Shown: positions 7,378-14,955 of the stretch, piece after piece | How positions within the stretch are numbered: the stretch's first letter is position 1 | How the letters are laid out: each line of letters begins with the position of its first letter | Origin: Niabella insulamsoli | GTDB taxonomy: Bacteria; Bacteroidota; Bacteroidia; Chitinophagales; Chitinophagaceae | Assembly: GCF_039652435.2 (NCBI RefSeq) | Contig: NZ_CP190246.1 | Location: 372,001-436,000 of the forward strand | Length of the DNA: 64,000 nt | Reading direction: 5' to 3' | Program-made: the position numbers and the translations under genes | Notes under the pieces: model-generated | Databases searched by the model: none | Told to the model about the DNA's origin: nothing | What the model saw: the letters and a program-made list of their open reading frames with translations, nothing else

Positions 7378-7701
7378 ATGATAGGAATAACAGATCACGC
7401 CTATAAAAGGGCAAAAGAGCGGCTGAACCTGAATGCAAATTCCCTTAAAAAGCTTTGCGCCCTGGCTTACTGTTATGGTGCGCAAAAAAGAGACACAAGG
7501 GGCGAATTACTAAAGTACCTACAGCGACGTTCAGATGACCATCCCGGTAATGATTTCAGGATATACGGCGACAATCTTTTCATTTTCAAATCAAACTCCC
7601 TGGTAACGGTGTACCGGTTACCAAATGAGGTTAACAAAAAGCAATACATCAGGAATGAAAAAGTACATAATCCAAAAAGACACCTTCACCGGCAGCATTA
7701 A
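7378..7701 (+). CDS. Hypothetical early protein
   Basis: A 107-residue basic protein beginning ITDHAYKRAKERLNL, with a second conserved-looking stretch RDTRGELLKYL and a beta-rich middle (DFRIYGDNLFIFKSNSLVTVY). No named domain is assigned. Its last 47 nt overlap the start of the next gene. The layout resembles small RNA- or DNA-binding proteins, but this is a guess from composition. Confidence 0.6.
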   Translation: MIGITDHAYKRAKERLNLNANSLKKLCALAYCYGAQKRDTRGELLKYLQRRSDDHPGNDFRIYGDNLFIFKSNSLVTVYRLPNEVNKKQYIRNEKVHNPKRHLHRQH

Positions 7702-8101
7702 TGTGCTGTACGATTCCAACGACCGGTTGTTGTATATAAACTTCGAAGAGTGTCAAATCAGCGACGAACTTCGCGAAAGCTACAAAAAGCATATACCTAT
7801 TACCGTTGAAGGGTTAAGCCACTTTAATAAATACGCGAAAGCGTCGATCATCCCAATCAAAATAAACATCACGTTTGAAATGTGGTATGACCTTTTTGGT
7901 ATGCCACGGAACAAGGAACGGGCTTTAAAGCACTGGGATAAGCTATCACAAAATGACCGCGTGATAGCCTTTTACAATACCAAAAAGTACCTGCGGTACT
8001 GCCAAAGGAACAGCGATTGGTATAACAAATTATATCCCGACAGCTTCTTAAGCCCCGTCAACAGGCATTATTTAACGGATTGGGATCAAGTAAAACACTA
8101 A
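7655..8101 (+). CDS. Hypothetical early protein with helical C-terminal motif
   Basis: A 148-residue protein. ATG 7655 is chosen because it is preceded by AGGA, whereas an earlier in-frame ATG (7625) lies deeper within the upstream gene. The C-terminal half has FEMWYDLFGMPRNKERALKHWDKLSQNDRVIAFYNTKKYL, split here as a region rich in W, K and R. It resembles helical segments of small proteins near replication genes in Bacteroidota prophages. No function assigned. Confidence 0.6.
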   Translation: MKKYIIQKDTFTGSINVLYDSNDRLLYINFEECQISDELRESYKKHIPITVEGLSHFNKYAKASIIPIKINITFEMWYDLFGMPRNKERALKHWDKLSQNDRVIAFYNTKKYLRYCQRNSDWYNKLYPDSFLSPVNRHYLTDWDQVKH

Positions 8102-8112
8102 TTATTTAACAG

Positions 8113-8130
8113 CCCCGGCTTCGGTCGGGG
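8113..8130 (+). other. UUCG-tetraloop hairpin before a gene
   Basis: CCCCGGC-TTCG-GTCGGGG forms a 7-bp stem (one G-U pair) with a UUCG loop, followed by TTTAAAATCCCC. The next ATG is 19 nt further on at 8150. It could weakly terminate, but it sits where the other pre-gene hairpins of this prophage sit. Confidence 0.5.
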
Positions 8131-8149
8131 TTTAAAATCCCCGTTAGTT

Positions 8150-8374
8150 ATGGAACGAAATACGATTACAACTGTAGATAAATTACAACTGGGAGACCGG
8201 TTTTATAAAGCGAATGATAAAAACAAAACGGTTCTGACCAAAGTGGAAAGCGAGATTAAGGTTACGATCTATCGGACTTATCGACACTTTGCAAAAACAG
8301 ACAAAGAGAAATTTCCGCAGCCCATAAATGCAAATACAAGGGTTGTTTTTTTAAGAAACGAAAACCAAAAATAA
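8150..8374 (+). CDS. Hypothetical early protein
   Basis: A 74-residue basic protein with KVTIYRTYRHFAK and a likely small beta fold. Its TAATG stop overlaps the start of the following gene. No domain recognised. Confidence 0.6.
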   Translation: MERNTITTVDKLQLGDRFYKANDKNKTVLTKVESEIKVTIYRTYRHFAKTDKEKFPQPINANTRVVFLRNENQK

Positions 8375-8958
8375 TGATTTTACCTTTTAATACTACATGG
8401 CCCAAACACATGAACCAACTAGCCGGCCAACCCACTCACTTCGTCGAAAAAATATGGGAGGGCCTGTTTTTTCATGAAGTGCTACCGTCGGATGACTTAG
8501 AGGAGCTGCATTTGAAATTCATCAAAGATCATCGGGTAAAATTTGGCAAGGCCTGGGATTCCATCCCTGACGACTCTCCCTTGTTGAAGTATCCCAAAAT
8601 TCATACAATACGTGAAGCCGGAAGCGATCGCTGGAGGCCGGGTGTGAACATCGATTTTTTTATCAATAGCCGCAAAAAAGACATGTCTCGGTTTGCGCCG
8701 ATTGTACCTTGTAGAAGCACTCAGCGGTTTTATATGCTTAAAGAGCCAATGGGGCTAGACAAAAACGACAATGTTAATGACTGGGGTGTATTTTTTAAAA
8801 TTGATGATAAGATATTGGATTATAAGGAAGCTGAAGAGCTTGCGCTTAACGACGGTTTTGATAGCTTGGATGCATTTTGCCAATATTTTGACCCATTACT
8901 GGAGCCGACAAAACCAAAGCCCTTCACATTGATTCATTGGACAAATCTTAAATATTAA
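8374..8958 (+). CDS. ASCH/PUA-like phage protein
   Basis: A 194-residue protein. The stretch PKIHTIREAGSDRWRPGVNIDFFI is typical of ASCH-type domains (shared pattern K-x-HTIR followed by W-x-x-G), a PUA-like beta barrel thought to bind RNA or modified nucleotides. PIVPCRSTQRFYM follows as the next strand. The N-terminal 60 residues and C-terminal 50 are helical. Overlapping start with the preceding stop (TAATG) shows co-translation. The family call is from motif only; the ligand is unknown. Confidence 0.6.
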   Translation: MILPFNTTWPKHMNQLAGQPTHFVEKIWEGLFFHEVLPSDDLEELHLKFIKDHRVKFGKAWDSIPDDSPLLKYPKIHTIREAGSDRWRPGVNIDFFINSRKKDMSRFAPIVPCRSTQRFYMLKEPMGLDKNDNVNDWGVFFKIDDKILDYKEAEELALNDGFDSLDAFCQYFDPLLEPTKPKPFTLIHWTNLKY

Positions 8959-8961
8959 GCC

Positions 8962-9144
8962 ATGAATGAACAGGTAAAAAAAATGGAAGCCGAAAAAGCT
9001 ATGCTCCAGGAACGCATTAATAAACTTAATACCGCAATTCAGGCCTTACAGGAGGTGTGCGACCATAATTATTTGTATCAGGGCCATGACAGCCACTATG
9101 AATATTATGAATGCACAGATTGCGGCCACGCCTTTAAAAAGTAA
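8962..9144 (+). CDS. Small zinc-ribbon-like protein
   Basis: A 60-residue protein with an N-terminal coiled coil (QVKKMEAEKAMLQERINKL, about residues 4-32). A C-terminal zinc-binding pattern follows: C38-D-H, then Y-E-C-T-D-C-G-H (C51 and C54 region). It begins 3 nt after the preceding stop. It probably acts as a nucleic-acid or protein adaptor; the target is unknown. Confidence 0.6.
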   Translation: MNEQVKKMEAEKAMLQERINKLNTAIQALQEVCDHNYLYQGHDSHYEYYECTDCGHAFKK

Positions 9145-9147
9145 GCT

Positions 9148-9546
9148 ATGTTAATCAACCCCCTACAAAATAAAATGCTCCACAGCCTGTTGACCCAAAC
9201 AGGGCTAATGCACATGAAGGCTGAATTAGTTTTCAGCTACAGCAGTCGTCGCACAAGTTCCAGTAAAGAACTAACTACGATGGAGGCGGCTAATTTGATA
9301 AACTATCTGAAAGCCCAACCAACCGAAGCGGCACAATGCCAGCAAATGCGCCGCAAAATCATTGCGAAAGCACACAAAATGCGTTGGGAAACTGCGGAAG
9401 GTAAAGCTGATATGGAGCGTATCGAACATTGGTGTCTGAAATATGGAGGCTTTAAAAAGAAGCTGAATGACCATACGTATAAAGAGTTGGTGCATCTTGT
9501 GACACAGTTTAATGCAATGTATAAGAAGTTTTTAGCAAAGTTTTGA
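9148..9546 (+). CDS. GemA/Gp16-like early regulatory protein (tentative)
   Basis: A 132-residue basic protein with the layout of the Gp16/GemA family of Mu-like phages: an N-terminal helical part, MRRKIIAKAHKMRWET in the middle, and ERIEHWCLKYGGFKKKLNDHTYKELVHLV at the end (given here as its key spaced residues W, C, G, L, Y, L). In Mu, GemA sits in the early region and alters host gyrase and transcription. The end of the early operon is the right place. Homology is suggested, not proven. Confidence 0.5.
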   Translation: MLINPLQNKMLHSLLTQTGLMHMKAELVFSYSSRRTSSSKELTTMEAANLINYLKAQPTEAAQCQQMRRKIIAKAHKMRWETAEGKADMERIEHWCLKYGGFKKKLNDHTYKELVHLVTQFNAMYKKFLAKF

Positions 9547-9577
9547 TATTTTTAAACCCCATAAACTAAATTTTAAA

Positions 9578-10039
9578 ATGAGTACACCCAAAGAAAGAAA
9601 AAAAGCGCCTAAGTGGTTTATTGCACTGTTTATCGTAGCCGTATTGTTTATTGTAATAAAGTGCATGCGCGGTGATGACAACCCACAAATTAAGGAAACC
9701 GAAAATGTAGCTTGGGAAAAAATGAGCTACGAACAAAAAGAAGCTTGGATTCAATACCGCATCGAAAACAATGACGGCGGTATTTCTATCACCAATTTAA
9801 AAGATGCCATTGCGAAGCATTTGAATTATCCCAACGATGTTAATTACTCCCTTGATGAGACACCCACTTTGCAACGAGGTCGCATTGTAGACGCGGAAAC
9901 TGGCACCGTATTTATTGAAGGCTCAGGCACTGGTAAAAATGCATTTGGTGTTAAAGAGGCTTTTAAATATGCCATCAACTTAAAAGTTACAAAAGATAGC
10001 ATGTACATTGCTGATGTATCAGTCAATGCCAGTAAATAA
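9578..10039 (+). CDS. Membrane-anchored hypothetical protein
   Basis: A 153-residue protein. A basic N-terminus (KERKKAPK) precedes one transmembrane helix (WFIALFIVAVLFIVIKCM, about 13-30) and an extracytoplasmic domain of about 115 residues. That domain contains beta-rich VDAETGTVFIEGSGTGKNAFGVKEAF. Similar small anchored proteins with a C-terminal beta domain are common in Bacteroidota, but no named family is assigned. It is followed by an intrinsic terminator, so it closes this transcript. Confidence 0.6.
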   Translation: MSTPKERKKAPKWFIALFIVAVLFIVIKCMRGDDNPQIKETENVAWEKMSYEQKEAWIQYRIENNDGGISITNLKDAIAKHLNYPNDVNYSLDETPTLQRGRIVDAETGTVFIEGSGTGKNAFGVKEAFKYAINLKVTKDSMYIADVSVNASK

Positions 10040-10063
10040 GCGTTTTTTCCTCATGAAATTTGA

Positions 10064-10092
10064 AGCCCGCTAAAATAATTAGCGGGCTTTTT
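10064..10092 (+). terminator. Intrinsic terminator of the early operon
   Basis: AGCCCGCTAA (10064-10073) pairs with TTAGCGGGCT (10079-10088) around AATAA-type bases, followed by TTTT. It lies 25 nt after the stop at 10039. Confidence 0.85.
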
Positions 10093-10144
10093 AGTAATTT
10101 TGCTAAATTGCGTCAGCAACCAAACCCATTCCCCGTATTAATTA

Positions 10145-10354
10145 ATGGCTCGAAACAAACAACTTTTACAGCGTCGTAATGCGAAAGTGCATGAGCTATT
10201 CAGGCACTATCGAAAGAAAAATCCAAAGTGGCAGCTTGTATTTGTAATTGAAGCGGTGGCCAATGATATGTATCTAACCCCTTTGAGAATCCAGCGCATT
10301 TTAAAAGAACCGGCCACGGTTGAAGCTCCCGCAAATCAAATGGCCATGTTTTAG
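10145..10354 (+). CDS. Hypothetical DNA-binding-like protein
   Basis: A 69-residue basic protein (ARNKQLLQRRNAKVHELFRHYRKKNP) with a segment VIEAVANDMYLTPLRIQRIL that reads like a helix-turn-helix. It follows the early terminator, so it has its own promoter. It ends 4 nt into the convergent gene at 10351. In Mu a middle/late activator (Mor, C) lies at this place; this protein could be a regulator, but the match is by position only. Confidence 0.55.
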   Translation: MARNKQLLQRRNAKVHELFRHYRKKNPKWQLVFVIEAVANDMYLTPLRIQRILKEPATVEAPANQMAMF

Positions 10355-10860
10355 CGAATGTTTATCCTTACTGTTTCCGGGCCTTCACTTTCCGGCGCCG
10401 GCTTTCCTTCCCACATCGAATAATTGTAAAGTTCCGTCCGGTAAGATAGTACGGAAAACACATGACCTTCCACAAAATTTAATTCACTACTTCCCACGGG
10501 TGTAAACTTTTGAGTAAGCAATCTGCCATGCTCATTCCTTACGACAAATCCCTGCATCAAATTATTGATTTCAATGAGAGCGTTGTGGTGCGCAACTAAA
10601 GCGCTGTCCTGAACGGCATTTTCATGCTGATGGAATGGAGCATTGCTAATATAATGCACCTTTATAACTGCATTTTTAATAACACGGATTCCGCGCCCCC
10701 AAAAGGTAGATGCTGCATTTTTAGGCATTTCAATATACAGAGCCGGCACCCGGTACACTGTATTTGTCTTACCCTTTGCGTACTGACCGGTGAAAAAAAA
10801 GCCCGGAGCAATAGTATTTAAATGTTGTTTAATTGCTTTATAAATCGGATAGGTAAACAT
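10351..10860 (-). CDS. Tail-terminator/completion-like virion protein
   Basis: A 169-residue leftward protein directly after the gpG-like gene (3 nt gap). It has a head-to-tail connector look: an N-terminal helix, a beta-rich core (YRVPALYIEMPKN; AVIKVHYISNAPF) and a C-terminal strand. Mu and related phages keep a tail-terminator or gp37-like gene next to gpG-type genes. I infer that role from order and size; there is no diagnostic motif. It is convergent with 10145-10354, overlapping by 4 nt. Confidence 0.5.
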   Translation of the reverse strand: MFTYPIYKAIKQHLNTIAPGFFFTGQYAKGKTNTVYRVPALYIEMPKNAASTFWGRGIRVIKNAVIKVHYISNAPFHQHENAVQDSALVAHHNALIEINNLMQGFVVRNEHGRLLTQKFTPVGSSELNFVEGHVFSVLSYRTELYNYSMWEGKPAPESEGPETVRINIR

Positions 10861-10863
10861 AAT

Positions 10864-11397
10864 CTATGAGTTAAAAATATTGTCTAAGTCTTTAGTGATT
10901 TTATCGACAACCTGTTGATCCAGTTCAGGATCAGGCCCAATAAACTGACGCTTTGGAATTACGATCTTTTTAGCCAGGGCGCAGCGCTTATACAATTCTG
11001 CCAAATCTAAATTACCGGCATCCTTCATTTCATAATGCTTTGCCCAAAAGAACTTTTTCATTTTCACAGAAACGGTAATTTCTCCACCCTCGTTATGGAT
11101 TTCAGCATACAGAAGGTCGCTATAAATAATAATAGTGGAACCCTGTATTCTGTAATCTATACTTTCCATAAGGTCTCCTGACAAAACCAAAACCCCTTGT
11201 GCGTTGGTGCTGCCCGCACGCGGCGTTTTTCTGCTTTCCCATTTTGTGTTTGCTAAACCACCTTTACGGAAAGCCTCTTTAAAATGGTCAACTGCAAGTT
11301 GTCCAATTACAATAGGTACATCATTTTTGATGTAATCAATTGCTTTTAACAACGCAGCTTCCATTTCCGCAGCCCCTTTGATGTTTTGACTACTCAT
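10864..11397 (-). CDS. Virion morphogenesis protein, Mu gpG-like
   Basis: A 177-residue protein with features of the phage virion morphogenesis (gpG/tail completion S) family: KWESRKTPRAG, the core strand VLVLSGDLMESIDYRI, SDLLYAEIHNEGGEI, and the C-terminal IPKRQFIGPDPELD. In Mu, gpG is needed for tail-to-head joining. The order G-like then terminator-like is preserved. It is the first gene of a short leftward unit, and the rightward gene at 11415 starts only 17 nt away, so its promoter must lie inside that gene or further upstream. Confidence 0.8.
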   Translation of the reverse strand: MSSQNIKGAAEMEAALLKAIDYIKNDVPIVIGQLAVDHFKEAFRKGGLANTKWESRKTPRAGSTNAQGVLVLSGDLMESIDYRIQGSTIIIYSDLLYAEIHNEGGEITVSVKMKKFFWAKHYEMKDAGNLDLAELYKRCALAKKIVIPKRQFIGPDPELDQQVVDKITKDLDNIFNS

Positions 11398-11410
11398 TTG
11401 ATTATATTTG
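11377..11410 (+). promoter_or_regulatory. Candidate Bacteroidota promoter
   Basis: TATATTTG (11403-11410) fits the TAnnTTTG -7 element, with TTTG at 11377-11380 as a possible -33 element (22-bp spacer). The expected start point falls at or next to ATG 11415, so the transcript may be leaderless. Confidence 0.4.
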
Positions 11411-11414
11411 ATTT

Positions 11415-11735
11415 ATGGAAGAAAACAGCGATGATCTTTACAGTGTGAAAATTGAATTGGAGAAGTTTATACCCGAACTTATTAAGGAAATTATTGCCTT
11501 AAGGGGTGACGTTGACGCATTGTTGTCCATAATCGATGGATTTATGGAGAAGCGGTCTAATTCGGAAGGTTATCAAAACTTTCGAGAATCGTTGATAAAG
11601 CTTCGGAACGAGCATCGGCAGACGGAGCTTGAGAAACACGAAGTTTACCAGCAATACCTTTCAAACTTAATGAAACGTAATTTGAACGACGTTGACGGAA
11701 TTTCTTTTTCTGGGAATGACGATTTTTCTTCATAA
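11415..11735 (+). CDS. Hypothetical coiled-coil protein
   Basis: A 106-residue acidic protein, mostly helical (KIELEKFIPELIKEIIALRGD; ESLIKLRNEHRQTELEKHEV) and likely coiled coil. It is a lone rightward gene inserted between two leftward virion units, with its own candidate promoter. Because it is expressed against the late direction it may be an accessory gene. No domain recognised. Confidence 0.55.
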   Translation: MEENSDDLYSVKIELEKFIPELIKEIIALRGDVDALLSIIDGFMEKRSNSEGYQNFRESLIKLRNEHRQTELEKHEVYQQYLSNLMKRNLNDVDGISFSGNDDFSS

Positions 11736-11747
11736 CTAAAAATTTTG

Positions 11748-11853
11748 TATTTTTGTAAGGCAATCAGCCAATTACAACTTGTTATAAAAAAGGTATGGTT
11801 CATTGTTTCGGCACTGATCCGCACTTCATACCCCGACTTCGGTCGGGGTTTTT
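11748..11853 (+). ncRNA. Candidate small RNA or terminated leader
   Basis: A TATTTTTG box (11748-11755, TAnnTTTG type) is followed about 75 nt later by a perfect intrinsic terminator (11831-11853). A transcript of about 90 nt starting near 11761 would contain no convincing reading frame. It lies between the lone rightward gene and the end of the leftward portal-head operon, so it could act as an antisense or regulatory RNA. The evidence is promoter-like box plus terminator only. Confidence 0.3.
11831..11853 (+). terminator. Intrinsic terminator with UUCG loop
   Basis: CCCCGAC-TTCG-GTCGGGG (11831-11848) is a 7-bp stem with a UUCG tetraloop followed by TTTTTATTTT. It ends rightward transcription from 11415-11735; there is no T-run in the leftward direction. 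Confidence 0.85.
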
Positions 11854-13189
11854 ATTTTCTGTACATCTTCAAAAAGCTTTTGCGGGTAAATTCTAACCAT
11901 TCGCCTTTGAAGTAGATTTTCATATAAAAGCCGTCATACGCCTCATGCATGTACTTTAAATATATCTGCCTGTACAAATCGCTTTGGCTGATATAATTCT
12001 CTTTTTCGATAACCAGTACAATGCCATCGGCCTGACTGTGTGCGTCGCTGATAAGGTTCCTGATTGTATTTTTAGATGCCTTATTTTCGACCGGCTCTTT
12101 TAAATCGTAATACACTTTATCAATCCTGTAATCGGGATTATGTTCCCCTTTGACGCCGTTTAAAAGTTTGTTGCGTAATATATTTTGTTCCGGGCTGCTG
12201 GCGTTTAACGTTGGCAATATCTCCATTTTGCCTACCACTACGGTTTTTGAATTGGCCACTTTGCGAGCGTTGTTAATTGCCGCCTGAAAATCATTATTGT
12301 CAAACGCTAGAGGGTGCGCCAATACCTGGGTACCCGCCTTGCTGCTATAAACATTTATGTAGGGTAGATCAGCTGCCATTTCATAATCGACGATCTTCTT
12401 TGCATGCTTTATCAGCTGCTCTTTGGTAGCGTTCGGAACTGCCTTTGCATATTCGGTGCTATCAATTTGGAAGATTTGACCGGTTTTCCCCGGATTGAAA
12501 GCGAAATCTTTTGTGGGGGCCGGAAGATCATCAGGAATATCTGTCACCTCCTCGTCGGTAACTTTCCAACCGCATTTGCAGCCCCATTCCTTTATCGGCA
12601 GGTTGATATTCCAAAAAGGATCATCCATTGGCCGGACAATATTGTAATAGCGTTCGTGCTGCTCTCTTTTATTGGCAGACACAGAAGGCAGGTACTTGAT
12701 ATTAGGAAATAAGTGCTTTGTAGTCAAAGCCTTTTGCCATTGAGCGGCGCTACGAGCCTGACGAACAGCAGCGTCGTACTCTACATCTAAATACCGCACA
12801 TTATACTTGTCGTCAATCTCAAGGGCCTTTTTTCTAAATTCTTGCTTTGACCGCCGGTTTCCATTATCATCCACCAGCAATGCCGCCATTTCTTTTATTT
12901 GGGCATGGTTCTTAAAAGCGGCGAAAGTTGAAACGTTGTACTGCAATTGTTTGAGGAACTCGTAATTCGGGGTGCCGAATTCTACTTTCATGCTCAACCC
13001 CTCGTTTACCGCTTCTTTCAAAGGCTCCCTGGTACGCTCAAATAATTGCCGGTCGGTGCGTCTCTTAATTTTGCTTTTATTGAATAGCTCATCCAGCGCC
13101 TTATTGATCAGGCCGGGAACATTCATTTTTGTTGACAGCTGAACACGTCTGCGATCAGAGTAGAAATAAGTTGATTCGTAAGTACACAT
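11852..13189 (-). CDS. Mu F-like minor head protein with C-terminal nuclease-like domain
   Basis: A 445-residue protein. The first ~250 residues follow the phage head morphogenesis (Mu F/gp30) pattern, with RYLDVEYDAAVRQARSAAQW, then HERYYNIVRPMDDPFW and the Cys-containing IKEWGCKCGW. The last ~100 residues differ: PDYRIDKVYYDLKEP, then KNTIRNLISDAHSQADGIVL, resembling the CdiA-type tRNA nuclease or the nuclease domains found at the ends of phage head proteins. The start is ATG 13189, overlapping the portal stop (TAATG). In the family, F-type proteins are minor head components that may be carried into the cell. The nuclease call is inference from motif shape. Confidence 0.8.
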   Translation of the reverse strand: MCTYESTYFYSDRRRVQLSTKMNVPGLINKALDELFNKSKIKRRTDRQLFERTREPLKEAVNEGLSMKVEFGTPNYEFLKQLQYNVSTFAAFKNHAQIKEMAALLVDDNGNRRSKQEFRKKALEIDDKYNVRYLDVEYDAAVRQARSAAQWQKALTTKHLFPNIKYLPSVSANKREQHERYYNIVRPMDDPFWNINLPIKEWGCKCGWKVTDEEVTDIPDDLPAPTKDFAFNPGKTGQIFQIDSTEYAKAVPNATKEQLIKHAKKIVDYEMAADLPYINVYSSKAGTQVLAHPLAFDNNDFQAAINNARKVANSKTVVVGKMEILPTLNASSPEQNILRNKLLNGVKGEHNPDYRIDKVYYDLKEPVENKASKNTIRNLISDAHSQADGIVLVIEKENYISQSDLYRQIYLKYMHEAYDGFYMKIYFKGEWLEFTRKSFLKMYRK

Positions 13190-14424
13190 TAGCCTTTGGT
13201 TTTCTTCTTATCGGCGTCGGCCTGTTTATTGTCCTGATCATCTTTCCCGCTTTCGGTAGCTTCCGGCCCGCTGTCAGCCGCCGGTTTAGCCGGATCGAAA
13301 TTTTCCATTGCCTTGCTTTTTGCGAGCTTATTTTTACGTTCGGCAATCAATACCGGGTAATCGAACTTATATCCTTCGGGAATTGGAAAGCCCTTAGCCC
13401 GTAGGTAGGGGAATAGCTTGTCGTTGATCTCATTGGCGACGAAGTTTAAGCGGGCTAAGGTGATATCCTCAAACTTTCTTTCCTGCACTTCGGCAGCGCC
13501 AACAAAGGATTTTTCTGAAGACGTACCGACCTGCCCGTTAATGCCGATCTCATTTTCTTCATTGCACAGTTTGACATTATCCCAATAGATATCATGCATC
13601 CGCTGGCCTTTGCGCTCCACAATATTTACGGTATCACCCTTTTGGGTTACCACGTATCCATCGGTACCGAGGTTTGCTGCCTGCCTTTCCAGTCGATCCA
13701 GCTCATCATCATTATTGGTGTCGGCTTCGATTGATGTAAGCGGCATGCCAAACTTTTCACTTGCCCGGCTCCAATCCGAGCGGCTGTAATATTTCCAAAT
13801 GGTATTGTAGGCGATATTGGCAAGTAAACCTAAATCCTCCCTGGTGTCGTAGAACTCTACTAAATCAAGATCATTGCTGATACCGTTGTAATCGATGTAG
13901 CTACCATTAACCTCCCCGTCTATTAATACCCACGCCCTTTCAATCGAAATATGTTCGCATGGAATAAGTTTTACTACCCCCATATTGCACTCTTTAGGGT
14001 CGATAAAATCATACTCAAGTACCTGAAAACCCCAGAATTCGCACAGTGCAATATGCTTAATGGTTTGGGCAAGCCAGCGCTTACGCATCTTATCAGACAG
14101 GTCGTCTACCGGGTTTTCGTTCTTATCGTAGATCATCCACGGTTCACCGGTTACTTTCATAACGGCGTCCCGGATTTGGCCCTTTAGCCGCAAGTCCTCC
14201 AATATGTATTTGAAAATCTCTATCAGTTTACGACGGCTGGGTTGATCAGGGTTTTGGGCCAATTGCCGCGCTAGCCGAATATCAGCAATTTGAAAGCTTA
14301 CTTCGCGGCGATACTGTTTCTTTATTACTTCACTTGCCCGCTTTTTGCTCCTTTCGCCTTTAGGGCTTAAAATTTGCCCTGTTTTGTTTTTTCCGATAGA
14401 ATACCCGAATAATGAAAATGCCAT
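13189..14424 (-). CDS. Portal protein, DUF935 (Mu gp29-like)
   Basis: A 411-residue portal protein. Visible family features are RRELIEIFKYILED-like helices near 70, VMKVTGEPWMIYD (about 100), FWGFQVLEYDF (about 150), the strand PCEHISIERAWVLID, and the core IWKYYSRSDWSRASEKFGMP with the P-L-T-S turn (about 210-230). The C-terminal 50 residues are low-complexity, rich in D, E and K. It forms the dodecameric DNA channel at the capsid vertex. Its stop overlaps the head-protein ATG. The order DUF1320, portal, F-like matches Mu. Confidence 0.88.
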   Translation of the reverse strand: MAFSLFGYSIGKNKTGQILSPKGERSKKRASEVIKKQYRREVSFQIADIRLARQLAQNPDQPSRRKLIEIFKYILEDLRLKGQIRDAVMKVTGEPWMIYDKNENPVDDLSDKMRKRWLAQTIKHIALCEFWGFQVLEYDFIDPKECNMGVVKLIPCEHISIERAWVLIDGEVNGSYIDYNGISNDLDLVEFYDTREDLGLLANIAYNTIWKYYSRSDWSRASEKFGMPLTSIEADTNNDDELDRLERQAANLGTDGYVVTQKGDTVNIVERKGQRMHDIYWDNVKLCNEENEIGINGQVGTSSEKSFVGAAEVQERKFEDITLARLNFVANEINDKLFPYLRAKGFPIPEGYKFDYPVLIAERKNKLAKSKAMENFDPAKPAADSGPEATESGKDDQDNKQADADKKKTKG

Positions 14425-14472
14425 GATTTTTGACCGTTTAAATGCGTTTAAATAGCGATTATTTGAAAGTGA

Positions 14473-14952
14473 TTAGATTCTGTGGCTGCGTTTTGGTGCT
14501 GATCCAATTCGGCGAAGGCCAAACCCCGAAGTTTCGGCGTCTTCTTCACCGGGTTGATTTGAATCGCCTTCCTGCTCTTTGGGTGGCAGGTTTAGCGGTT
14601 CTTTGCCGCGCGAAATCTCATCCAGGCTTTTAAAGGCGTCGTTATAATTCTTAATAACCTTTTCCGGTACTTCGTAATCGTCAGTGCGCTGGTAGAGTTC
14701 GTAAAGGCCAATAGATAAACCCAATGCCAGCAGGTAACCGTTTCGGGCGTCGCCTACCTTTTCAAATTCCGGCTCTACATTATACAGCACGCCCGCCTTC
14801 GTTGCGATGGTGTCACATGCTATTTTGTCCGCAGCAGCCAAAATTTCATCCGCAGTGGGATTATTCTCGCTGTTTACGGCAATGTTTTCGAGTATCAAGT
14901 CCAACAGGTTGATGCGAATTCTGATCTGATAATCACTTTTTTTTAAGTACAT
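14473..14952 (-). CDS. DUF1320 family protein (Mu gp36-like)
   Basis: A 159-residue protein with the DUF1320 pattern: MYLKKSDYQIRIRINLLDLIL at the start, ADEILAAADKIACDTI, then YLLALGLSIGLYELYQR. The last 50 residues are a low-complexity acidic tail (PPKEQEGDSNQPGEEDAE). In Mu the equivalent gp36 lies among the head-tail genes and is thought to be a connector or head-completion protein. It sits here between the lysis pair and the portal, as part of the leftward virion operon. Confidence 0.75.
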   Translation of the reverse strand: MYLKKSDYQIRIRINLLDLILENIAVNSENNPTADEILAAADKIACDTIATKAGVLYNVEPEFEKVGDARNGYLLALGLSIGLYELYQRTDDYEVPEKVIKNYNDAFKSLDEISRGKEPLNLPPKEQEGDSNQPGEEDAETSGFGLRRIGSAPKRSHRI

Positions 14953-14955
14953 GGG

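Noticed and set aside
11852..11880. The hairpin at 11831 as terminator for the leftward head operon
   Set aside because: The T-run is only on the rightward strand; read leftward the stem is followed by mixed bases.
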